Shown here piece after piece: positions 1 to 6,659 of a stretch of 13,050 nt of DNA (the stretch's first letter is position 1; each line of letters begins with the position of its first letter). Location: NCBI GenBank assembly GCA_020634435.1, contig JACKBS010000035.1, positions 1 through 13,050 on the forward strand. Direction: 5' to 3'. The DNA is from Ardenticatenaceae bacterium. GTDB lineage: Bacteria > Chloroflexota > Anaerolineae > Promineifilales > Promineifilaceae. A program made the translations under genes and the position numbers. Below the pieces are notes generated by a model that worked only from the letters and a program-made list of their open reading frames with translations, was not told where the DNA came from and ran no database searches.

Positions 1-1642
1 GGGCCAGCGTCCGCTCGTAGCGGACAGCCAGATTGTCTGGATTAAGGCTGAGCACTACGCTGTAAGCAATGCGGGCACTATCGTAGTCGCCGCGCAAAGC
101 CGCGGCGCGGCCTTGCAGCCAACTATCAATTTCCGTCGCCAGGGTGGAGTTTTGTGGCTGGACGGTATCCAACGCAGTTAGCATTGACGCCAACACCTGA
201 CTGTTTTCGGCCGGTTCATCAATGTCTTCAATCGCCAGCGATTGGTAGAGGGCCGTAACGGCCGTTTCCGTCTGGGTCTGCAAATCCGGCGTCACGCTGC
301 TAAACAAAGCGACTTGTTCGCCCACGGGAATGCTGAAGAACAAAGCGACCCCTTCTGCCTGATGCTCCTCTAACGCTAACAGGTTGGCCAGATTATCCAG
401 ACGCAGCGTAGGATTTTCCGTCGCTAAGAAGTTGTTGCGATAGGATTCGGCTAGCAGCGCTTCGGTTTCTTGTGATTGCTGCCAGAAGTAAACGCCAAAG
501 CCAGAGGAAATCAGAATCAGGAAAACAGCCAGAAGCAGCCATAATTGCTTTAGTCGGTTCTGGCTTTGCTGACGAATCCACTGCTGGGTGAAGGTGTGGG
601 CATAAATACGGTTGCGCACCGTGAGATTGCCATCTTCCCCCACCTTAACCAGCCCATAAAGCTTCAGTTCTGTTTGCAGCTCAGAGCGCTCATCATTTGG
701 AATTAACTTTTTCCCGCGAAGAACTCGGGCATAAAGCTTAAGCAGCGCTTCCTTTTGCAAACTGCTGTTCATGCGACCCTGAATAAATTGCAGGTTGCTC
801 TCCTCGACAAGCGACCGCGGTGAAAAGAAGAGTTCGTGCATCAATTCATCCACGTCATTGGGCTGCCAGGCTCGCTGCGGTTCCTGAGCTATTGTGCGCG
901 CCACCTTTTGCGTCAGGTAAGGATGGCCGCTGGTCCAGTAAAAAATCCGCTCCAGCAGCGGATCGGCTGGCTGGGGCAGTCCGGCAGCCCAAGTGCGCTG
1001 GGCTACCGGCAGCGATAGCTCGGTCAGTTGGAGACGCTCACCGACGTTAAAGGGAGTACGCTGGCTGTCCTTGATTAAGTCATTAGGCGCGGCAACGCCC
1101 AGCAGCGCAAAGGCAAGCTGGCCTTCGGTCTGGGTCATCACGCTCTGGTTGTGAATCGCCCGCACGGCCGCAAAAAAATCATCAGAGAAAGGCAGCTTGA
1201 GGGCGCTGTCAACTTCATCTATGAAAATGGCTACTGGTTCATCATGCTGGCCCACAATCTCTTCCAACGCAAATTTGGTGAAGCGCTTCACGTGGGATAG
1301 TGCCAGGTGCCGCTCCCACCACTCTTCGGCGTCTACGGGCAACTGCAGCTGACTCACCAGATCATCCAGCAGGCTCAAGTACCAAGCAGTTTCCTCAGCT
1401 TGGCCAATGCTCGTCAGGTCTATTAGCGCGACACGGCAGCTTTGCGCCCGCAGCCGCCGGGCGGTGCGGTTCATCAGGCTGGATTTGCCCATCTGCCGGG
1501 TCGTGAGTACATAACACAGCTGGCCCGTTTTCGCCAGATGCAGCAGCACGTCGTCGGCCGGGCGCGCCACATAAGAAGGGGCATCAAAACGCAGGGTACC
1601 ACCCGCGACAAAAAAATCGTTGGGGGGCGTCTGGTTGGTCAT
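1..1642 (-). CDS. AAA-like ATPase with transmembrane helix and TPR-like C-terminus (partial, runs off left edge)
   Basis: The frame is open from ATG at 1642-1640 to the window edge (547 codons, no stop). I translated it by hand. The N-terminal half is an AAA-like P-loop module of the type found in bacterial STAND-like signalling ATPases (AAA_35-like). The Walker A-like RQMGKSSL is at about residues 49-56, with Thr in place of the usual first Gly. Walker B IFIDEVD is at 139-145. The family blocks TPFNVGERL (about 198-206) and SGHPYLTQ (about 238-245) follow, then a winged-helix-like region. A hydrophobic segment at about 369-387 is a single transmembrane helix, so the ATPase is probably cytoplasmic and membrane-anchored. 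Beyond it, about 508-545 resembles a TPR unit (GRAAALRGDYDSARIAY, LNPDN). The start overlaps the stop of the upstream gene by 4 bp (ATGA), so the two are translationally coupled. Substrate and partners are unknown. The domain assignment is good; the function is not known. Confidence 0.85.
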   Translation of the reverse strand, partial: MTNQTPPNDFFVAGGTLRFDAPSYVARPADDVLLHLAKTGQLCYVLTTRQMGKSSLMNRTARRLRAQSCRVALIDLTSIGQAEETAWYLSLLDDLVSQLQLPVDAEEWWERHLALSHVKRFTKFALEEIVGQHDEPVAIFIDEVDSALKLPFSDDFFAAVRAIHNQSVMTQTEGQLAFALLGVAAPNDLIKDSQRTPFNVGERLQLTELSLPVAQRTWAAGLPQPADPLLERIFYWTSGHPYLTQKVARTIAQEPQRAWQPNDVDELMHELFFSPRSLVEESNLQFIQGRMNSSLQKEALLKLYARVLRGKKLIPNDERSELQTELKLYGLVKVGEDGNLTVRNRIYAHTFTQQWIRQQSQNRLKQLWLLLAVFLILISSGFGVYFWQQSQETEALLAESYRNNFLATENPTLRLDNLANLLALEEHQAEGVALFFSIPVGEQVALFSSVTPDLQTQTETAVTALYQSLAIEDIDEPAENSQVLASMLTALDTVQPQNSTLATEIDSWLQGRAAALRGDYDSARIAYSVVLSLNPDNLAVRYERTLA

Positions 1643-3093
1643 AGATGGTGGGAGAAGAAACGGCCGTACAACTCACATCGCGGTAACACGGCCGTGCCGG
1701 TTTGCTGCACCAGCCCCGCTTTTTGCAGCCGGTGGCGTACGATCTCATCACGACAAGATTGTCGGCTCAGGATTTCTTTCATGGCCGCTTTGAGGGCAAC
1801 CTCGCTCTCGATTAGTTTATGCAGATAGCGCAAGTGAGAAATAAATGGACCTTGTTCCTCGGCCGAGATCCGGTCCAAAGTGGCAAAGTCCAGGTCGTGG
1901 TTGGCCAGCGTATAGAGGGCCAGCCGGGTGAGATAGGGCTGACCGCTGAGCAAGGTGTAGAGTAAACCCATTTCTGGTGGCCGAAGAGGACGGCCGTATC
2001 GTTCGTTCAAGGCTGCAACCTGTTCCAGCGTAAAATCTGTCAGGTAGAGCATCAGCCCTACGTTGAAGGGCGATTGCTGCATATCGTCAATCAGGAGATA
2101 GGGTTCGGTGGAAATGGCCATCAGGAGCGTAAACTGCTGCCAGGTAGTGTTCCAGGCACGCAGATTGTGCCAGGAGCGGAGCAGACCAAAAAACTCGGTG
2201 TGAAACGAAGTAGACAGCAAACGATCTACTTCATCCAACACCAGCAGCAAAGGACCACCGATGGCTGGCAGAATTGTGCGCTCCAGCAATTTCGTCAGCT
2301 TGCGCGACGCGCCCAGCTGGCTTTGCCAGCCCTCTTCTACAACAGCCGGAGCCACGCCCACCTCATCGGCCAACCAATCAGCCAATGTTCGTAGAAACGT
2401 ATCGCTGTCTATCAACGCGTCTTGAGCCATCGCCTGTAAATCGATATAAGCGATCTGGGCATTTAGCGCTTCGGTTGCCTGGTGCGCGCCACGGATGAGA
2501 AGCGAAGTTTTGCCAACCTGTCGCGGCCCGGTGATGGTAATGGTCTGTCCTGGCTGCTGAATCTGGTGCTGCATCTCTCCATCGGCCTGGCGCTCGATAT
2601 AGAAGGGATCACCGAGGTGAACCGCGCCGCTGGGAAATGCCAGGCGCAGCGGGGAGTGTTCCTCACTGGGTACCCCTTCCCAATCTTGCAGGATCAAAGC
2701 CAGCATTTCAATGGCTTGCCGTTGGTCGGTGTAATACTGCCCACCCTCTGCCAGCCCAATCCGGTGCTGGATTTCCGTCCGCGACAAGCCGCGCCAGTAG
2801 CGCAGGGTGAGAATTGCGTAGTGACGCCATTCGCGTTCAACCCACCGGCCATCAGCGTCGCCTTCGGGAGGCATCTGGCCAGCCACACCCAATGCGTGAA
2901 TGGCACGGCGCAGTACGTCACGAAGGGCCGCCGCCCGGCCGTTGAGATCGTCACCATACGCCTTATTCTGGCGCTCCTTTTCCACAATAGACAATCTGAC
3001 CAGGGGAGATTGGCTAAGCTCAGGGGAGCGGTGCCACACTTTCATGGCTTGTTTGAGGATGTCGGGCCAGTCCGGCGCGGCGATGTCAGTCAC
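1639..3093 (-). CDS. AAA-like P-loop ATPase with N-terminal helix-turn-helix-like region
   Basis: This 484-aa protein starts at GTG 3093-3091, chosen because AGGAG lies 6 nt upstream. A longer in-frame ATG at 3138 has no ribosome-binding site and sits in a probable promoter. Walker A GPRQVGKTS is at about residues 189-197 and Walker B LLLVLDEVD at about 282-290. The C-terminal blocks SPFNVGLML and SGQPYLTR match TPFNVGERL and SGHPYLTQ in the neighbouring gene, so the two are paralogues. Residues about 90-120 (ILTLRYWRGLSRTEIQHRIG) read like a helix-turn-helix, which could bind nucleic acid or a partner protein. There is no transmembrane segment. It is the first gene of a two-gene operon and ends in an ATGA overlap with the membrane-anchored partner, suggesting the two ATPases work together. 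A role in stress signalling or in an NTP-dependent conflict system is possible but not shown by the sequence. Confidence 0.85.
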   Translation of the reverse strand: MTDIAAPDWPDILKQAMKVWHRSPELSQSPLVRLSIVEKERQNKAYGDDLNGRAAALRDVLRRAIHALGVAGQMPPEGDADGRWVEREWRHYAILTLRYWRGLSRTEIQHRIGLAEGGQYYTDQRQAIEMLALILQDWEGVPSEEHSPLRLAFPSGAVHLGDPFYIERQADGEMQHQIQQPGQTITITGPRQVGKTSLLIRGAHQATEALNAQIAYIDLQAMAQDALIDSDTFLRTLADWLADEVGVAPAVVEEGWQSQLGASRKLTKLLERTILPAIGGPLLLVLDEVDRLLSTSFHTEFFGLLRSWHNLRAWNTTWQQFTLLMAISTEPYLLIDDMQQSPFNVGLMLYLTDFTLEQVAALNERYGRPLRPPEMGLLYTLLSGQPYLTRLALYTLANHDLDFATLDRISAEEQGPFISHLRYLHKLIESEVALKAAMKEILSRQSCRDEIVRHRLQKAGLVQQTGTAVLPRCELYGRFFSHHL

Positions 3094-3128
3094 GTAACGC
3101 TCCTGATTGGGAGTTAGCAAGCGCCTGC

Positions 3129-3137
3129 ATTTTACCA
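3129..3137 (-). promoter_or_regulatory. Extended -10 promoter element for the ATPase operon
   Basis: On the minus strand TGGTAAAAT forms an extended -10 (TGn plus TAAAAT, one mismatch to TATAAT). No good -35 is seen at 16-18 bp (TAGTGA at best). Transcription would begin about 7 nt downstream, giving a leader of roughly 30 nt that holds the AGGAG and GTG start at 3093. This placement supports the shorter start for the ATPase gene. Confidence 0.35.
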
Positions 3138-3266
3138 TACCGCAGAATGGTTCACTACCGTATTTCTACCGTCGCTGACCGCTAATAACGCAGGAGGAAA
3201 GCGGAATTCCCCGTCTTTATAAACCTCTAGGATGCGCTGTATGCAAGCGCAACCAGGAGGTTTCAA

Positions 3267-4238
3267 ATGACAGCAGCACCCCTACAGCAAGCAATTTCGC
3301 GACGTGGTTTTCTCAAGGCAGCCAGCGGCTTTTTGGCCTCTGCGAGTGTCATCGGATTCGATTTGCCGCAGTGGCCGACTACGGCCGTTCCACAGCATGT
3401 GCCGGTGCCCGCCTCTCTTATGCTGCACAGCCCTGATGCTCAGTCTGATTTTCTACCCCAGCTGTTAGACCAGCTTAACGAAGCAGGCTTTACGGCCGTT
3501 ACCTACCTCAGCTGGCAGCAGCTGCTGCGTGAAAATCGAATGCCAGCCAAACCCATTATTTTGAGCATTGACGACATCTCAATCGCAAAGCACGCATGTG
3601 CTGCATTTTCGACTTTTGTGCAGATGAAGGAATGGATTCGGGCGGCAGGCATGACGGCCGTATTTGGTGTCATCACCGAACCGATCATCAATGGTACGCC
3701 TCAGCGAACACAAGATGAAGAACGCTGGGATGTAGTGTGCAGCTGGATTGATGAGGGGTTTGAGCTGGCAACCCATACCTCTTACCATTCCAACTTTAAT
3801 GCGGTGGACAGTGGACCACGGCCCGATTTTACGGACGTTGATTATGAGGCGGAGATTGTGCGGTCGGCGCGTCTAATTGAGAACAAACTTTTGGAACGGG
3901 GGCTGGACTATCCAGTGAAAAGCCTCATCATGCCTTACGGCAGCGGATATAGTTACAAGTTGTCTCCGTCACAGGTACACACGGGCATTATGCAGGCCTG
4001 CCACCAGACAAGTATTGAGTTTGTGGTAGGCATTGCTCAGGGACGAGCGCCATTAAACACCTACGCGCTACTGGACAGCCAGGGCGTTGTTTATGTGGGT
4101 CGCCTACCCCCAGCTTGCGTGGTTGATGGTGACGGCCGTTCCCTTCCCTATGCTGACCTAACAGAGGCCTGGCTCTCATCCTGGTATGAAGATAATTGTG
4201 CCCTGGCAGCAAAACAGCCCATGATGCGCGCCGTTTAA
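3267..4238 (+). CDS. Tat-exported polysaccharide deacetylase (CE4, NodB-like)
   Basis: This 323-aa protein starts at ATG 3267, preceded by AGGAGG at 3255-3260 with 6 nt spacing. The N-terminus has a twin-arginine signal, SRRGFLK at about residues 11-17 followed by a hydrophobic stretch, so it is exported folded. The three metal-site motifs of carbohydrate esterase family 4 are visible. LSIDD (about 97-101) corresponds to the TFDD motif, HTSYH (about 171-175) to H(S/T)xxH, and MPYG (about 223-226) to RxPYG with Met replacing Arg. CE4 enzymes remove N- or O-acetyl groups from polysaccharides such as chitin, peptidoglycan or exopolysaccharide; the substrate here cannot be told. It is transcribed away from the ATPase operon and stands alone. 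Four ACGGCCGT copies lie inside it, so its base composition fits the GC-rich left part of the window. Family assignment is firm. Confidence 0.9.
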   Translation: MTAAPLQQAISRRGFLKAASGFLASASVIGFDLPQWPTTAVPQHVPVPASLMLHSPDAQSDFLPQLLDQLNEAGFTAVTYLSWQQLLRENRMPAKPIILSIDDISIAKHACAAFSTFVQMKEWIRAAGMTAVFGVITEPIINGTPQRTQDEERWDVVCSWIDEGFELATHTSYHSNFNAVDSGPRPDFTDVDYEAEIVRSARLIENKLLERGLDYPVKSLIMPYGSGYSYKLSPSQVHTGIMQACHQTSIEFVVGIAQGRAPLNTYALLDSQGVVYVGRLPPACVVDGDGRSLPYADLTEAWLSSWYEDNCALAAKQPMMRAV

Positions 4239-4282
4239 TGTTGGGTCTTGATGGATTCCAAGGATCTGCGTACAAAGGAGCA

Positions 4283-4325
4283 TTTAGCATTGGTCAAAAC
4301 CCAAGGATGGTCTTCCAATGCTAAA
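4283..4325. terminator. Inverted repeat between the deacetylase and the hydrolase remnant
   Basis: TTTAGCATTGG at 4283-4293 and CCAATGCTAAA at 4315-4325 are exact reverse complements, giving an 11-bp stem with a 21-nt loop. It lies 45 nt after the deacetylase stop and 70 nt after the hydrolase stop on the other strand, between convergent genes. There is no T-run on either side, so it is at best a non-canonical or Rho-assisted terminator. Confidence 0.4.
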
Positions 4326-4394
4326 CTGTGACTAAGAGCCCCACTACTAGACGATAGCGGGCCGGTTGATGCAGACTCAGGCGACTCATGTCGC

Positions 4395-4796
4395 TCACCC
4401 TTCGTTCAACGCCAGTGCCATAATATCGGCTTGGCAGTTGACCAGTATCGAAAAATGACCTTCGTCAGGTACAAAATGGGGCACGGCCTGCGGGATGTGA
4501 TCGGCGAGGTGGGTGCTCCAAGCTGGCGGGGCCTGGACATCAGCCAGCCCATGCCAGACATGTACGGGCAGCGTGATTGCCGCCAGCTCGAATCCCCACG
4601 GCCGTTTATACAGCGGGTGTTCCTGCAAAATGGCGTCGATCCTCTGACGCAGCGCTTCCTGCATTTCCGTGGCGATCATCTCCCGAACTGCCGGACGGCT
4701 ATGGAACAGACGGCCATCAGCTGGCGACATTCTGCCCCACTGCGTGAAGAACTTTTCCGGTGTGTCCTGGAATTGCTGACAGAATTGTTCTGCTCC
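4395..4796 (-). pseudogene. Alpha/beta-hydrolase, 3' remnant
   Basis: About 130 C-terminal residues of an alpha/beta-hydrolase fold enzyme remain, against a usual 260-300. The acid and base of the catalytic triad are recognisable: the Asp in HGLAD (codon at 4541-4539) and the His in DEGHFS (codon at 4457-4455). PVHVWHGLAD and HFVPDEGHFS are typical of the family. The lid/helical part begins around QFQDTPEKFF. The half that would hold the nucleophile Ser elbow (GxSxG) is absent. The frame continues open to 4943, but residues upstream of about 4796 are antisense to a transposase and are not hydrolase sequence. The exact junction lies between about 4764 and 4800. An ACGGCCGT copy at 4598 ties it to the native, GC-rich genome. 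It is almost certainly non-functional as a hydrolase. Confidence 0.75.
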
Positions 4797-5133
4797 CGAG
4801 GCGTTCCTGTGCATATCCGCTCTGACATATGGAACAGAGTTTACAGCAAAACGTGTACGAGCGTGGTTAGATTGTTTAGCCGTGAAACCTTTATTCATTG
4901 AGCCAGGCAGTCCGTGGGAAAATGGGTATATTGAGCCATTCAATGGGAAGTTACGGGATGAATGTTTAAATGGAGAGATTTTTTATTCATTGAAGGAAGC
5001 ACAAGTCATCATTGAAATGTGGCGTAAGCAATACAACACTGTTCGGCCACATAGTGCATTGGGTTACCGACCAACAGCGCCTGCGGTTATTTTTCAGCAG
5101 CCCGTACATGAAGCGCAGTTTCGACTAACATAG
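4764..5133 (+). pseudogene. IS3-family transposase OrfB (integrase core), truncated and frameshifted
   Basis: The upstream piece reads VLELLTELFCSRGVPVHIRSD in one frame, ending at 4826. The downstream piece continues in the next frame as GTEFTAK, then FIEPGSPWENGYIEPFNGKL and VRPHSALGYRP, to TAG at 5131-5133. Between GAC (4824-4826) and GGA (4831) there are four bases (ATAT) where three are expected (one Asn codon, AAT), so a single-base insertion breaks the gene. With the frame corrected, the Asp of HIRSD and the Glu of GYIE are separated by 35 residues, as in the IS3 DD(35)E catalytic core. The first catalytic Asp and the N-terminal half are missing, so the protein is inactive. A GTG at 4882 could be called as an 83-aa start, but it has no biological meaning as a separate gene. 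Confidence 0.88.
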
Positions 5134-5162
5134 TCACTGGTACAAACATTGGGGGCATGTCA
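4764..5162 (+). mobile_element. IS3-family insertion sequence, 3'-end remnant
   Basis: The segment holds the C-terminal end of an IS3-family DDE transposase and, 17 nt after its stop codon, an end-like sequence GGGGGCATGTCA (5151-5162). Its reverse complement TGACATGCCCCC resembles the TGACCTGCCCCC-type termini of some IS3-family elements. The left end, orfA and most of orfB are missing. The remaining part abuts a truncated hydrolase gene on its left and AT-rich sequence on its right. The left boundary is approximate. Confidence 0.75.
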
Positions 5163-5336
5163 ACCTCAAGCTTCCACCTCACTTCTACAATTTTTATACT
5201 TATTTTAAATAAGAGTTTGTATAGTGAGTAGAATAGTTTTTTACCCACTGTTCCGCAAATCATTATAGTAGATAGGCCATCGCGTATAATCATTCGGCCA
5301 AATAATAAGTGCCAATTATCGTTGCGGAGTAGTTCA
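5163..5336. other. AT-rich leader region upstream of the signalling operon
   Basis: This 174-nt stretch has no credible ORF on either strand. It begins immediately after the IS3 right end and is visibly richer in A+T than everything to its left. It holds the likely promoter of the BTAD regulator operon, since no gene upstream could provide read-through from a native operon. Confidence 0.6.
5263..5290 (+). promoter_or_regulatory. Putative sigma70-type promoter of the signalling operon
   Basis: A perfect -10 hexamer TATAAT is at 5285-5290. The best -35 is weak: TTATAG at 5263-5268 with a 16-bp spacer. Transcription would start near 5297, about 40 nt before the ATG at 5337. A second, weaker candidate is TATAGT at 5264-5269. 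A poor -35 would fit activator-dependent expression, possibly autoregulation by the BTAD protein, but no direct repeat that could be its operator is obvious. Confidence 0.35.
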
Positions 5337-6659
5337 ATGTCTCAACTTGAATTGTATTTATTGGGTACGCCCATCGTCAAACTTAATGGGGTTGAAATTC
5401 ATTTTCCTCTCAAACGATCGCTTGTCCTGCTAATTTTTTGTGCTCTTAATCCAGAAAGGCATGATCGTGCTCATCTGGAAGATTTGCTCTGGGAAGAAAT
5501 GAATACACAGAGCAGAGGTCTTAATAACGCCTTTTCCAGACTAAAGCAAACCTTAGTAAACCGCGAAAAAACGTTTCCCTTCGATGACTTTTTTCTCAGT
5601 ACACATGACGGTCTAGAGTTTAAGGTTTCTAGAGATGATTTTAGCAAGTTCTATTGCGACACTTTTGAGTTGGAGTACTACACCTTGGATTCCGTTTTGC
5701 TCCAAACCGGTATACCGGAACTTGAACGCGTAGCATCGCTTTATCGTGGAGAGTTTATGGGCGCATATGCTGTCAGGAAAATGAACCCGGAGTTTGATAA
5801 CTGGGTAATGGCGATGCAAGTCCGTTTTGAAATCCTCTATCACAAGCTACTCAACTTTTTAACTAAAGTCCACATTAGACAAGGGAACTTCGAAAAAGCT
5901 ATCGGCTATCTATATTTGCTCTTTCGGTATGACCATTTGCTAACGGAAGCCAATATCGGCTTGTTGCTTATTTGTTTTGTGCTGAATAATCAACGTTATC
6001 AGATAGAAATTGCTCAAAAACAGTATGAAGAAGCAATTTCTCAGCTATCCCCCAAATCAAGAAGCACAATTAAGAAACTTATCGACTATCTGCTCGAGAG
6101 TGTCCCAATTCAAGTTAATCAAATTAACTTTATCAGAGACCTTTATCAAGAGCTGTCGTTGCATGATAGTGAATTAGGACAGATGCTTCAGACAATTGTT
6201 CGAGAAGAAAGCAATGATACATCGCAAACTACTATCGACACCACGTCAGAAATTATCAAGTTAGCAAGGGAAGAAGCGCAGATGACTGGATGCAAGTTGG
6301 TAGGAAGAGGGCATCTGTTTTTGGCTTTAGTTGCTAAGGATAAAGCCACGGTAGCGATGGCAAAACACCAATTACAGGTTGATTTACATAGGGTCGCTTC
6401 AGGTGTTAGGTATGTACTTCAGGTCGAAGAATTGGACAGTCAAAATGTGGAAGTTGAAGACATAACACTTGCTTTGGCAAACATGCTAACCCGAGCAAGT
6501 GAATCAAGCAAAAAAAATGGAGGAGCGACTAACGAGTATACCTTATGGCACGCTTTGCTAACAGAAGAAAACTGCTTGCTGGGACAAATATTTGATCGTT
6601 ATCAAATCAGTCGAACCCACCTTCTTAACTTATTCACAGGCAGAAACAATGTCAATTAA
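5337..6659 (+). CDS. BTAD/SARP-like transcriptional regulator with C-terminal Clp_N-like repeats
   Basis: This 440-aa protein starts at ATG 5337, chosen because GGAG (5326-5329) lies 7 nt upstream; a TTG five codons earlier is less likely. Residues about 2-95 form an OmpR-type winged helix of SARP/BTAD activators (LELYLLGTPIVKLNGVEIHF, then a DLLWEE motif). About 105-245 matches the helical BTAD/TPR-like domain (ELERVASLYRGEFMGAY, RQGNFEKAIGYLYLLFRYD). About 300-435 resembles two copies of the Clp N-terminal repeat (GRGHLFLALV in the first, EYTLWHALLTEENCLLGQIF in the second), the adaptor- or substrate-binding domain of ClpA/B/C. No AAA ATPase follows, so this is not a Clp protease subunit. 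The Clp_N part may be a ligand- or protein-sensing module, which is an inference. The 3' end overlaps the kinase gene by 11 nt, giving translational coupling. The BTAD call is firm and the Clp_N call is good. Confidence 0.85.
   Translation: MSQLELYLLGTPIVKLNGVEIHFPLKRSLVLLIFCALNPERHDRAHLEDLLWEEMNTQSRGLNNAFSRLKQTLVNREKTFPFDDFFLSTHDGLEFKVSRDDFSKFYCDTFELEYYTLDSVLLQTGIPELERVASLYRGEFMGAYAVRKMNPEFDNWVMAMQVRFEILYHKLLNFLTKVHIRQGNFEKAIGYLYLLFRYDHLLTEANIGLLLICFVLNNQRYQIEIAQKQYEEAISQLSPKSRSTIKKLIDYLLESVPIQVNQINFIRDLYQELSLHDSELGQMLQTIVREESNDTSQTTIDTTSEIIKLAREEAQMTGCKLVGRGHLFLALVAKDKATVAMAKHQLQVDLHRVASGVRYVLQVEELDSQNVEVEDITLALANMLTRASESSKKNGGATNEYTLWHALLTEENCLLGQIFDRYQISRTHLLNLFTGRNNVN

Noticed and set aside
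1442..1828. 128-aa plus-strand frame
   Set aside because: It is antisense across the junction of the two ATPase genes and has no domain or ribosome-binding site.
2482..3117. 211-aa plus-strand frame
   Set aside because: It lies antisense inside the HTH/AAA ATPase gene, has no recognisable domain, and is expected in GC-rich coding DNA.
3094..3138. ATG at 3138 as start of the HTH/AAA ATPase
   Set aside because: There is no Shine-Dalgarno, and the codon sits within the TGGTAAAAT promoter element; GTG 3093 has AGGAG at 6 nt.
4431..4901. 156-aa plus-strand frame
   Set aside because: Its first part is antisense to the hydrolase remnant; only its end (VLELL...HIRSD) is real transposase sequence, annotated as a pseudogene.
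4395..4943. 182-aa minus-strand frame as a complete protein
   Set aside because: Only the C-terminal ~130 residues are hydrolase-like; the N-terminal ~50 are antisense to IS3 transposase sequence, so it is a chance fusion.
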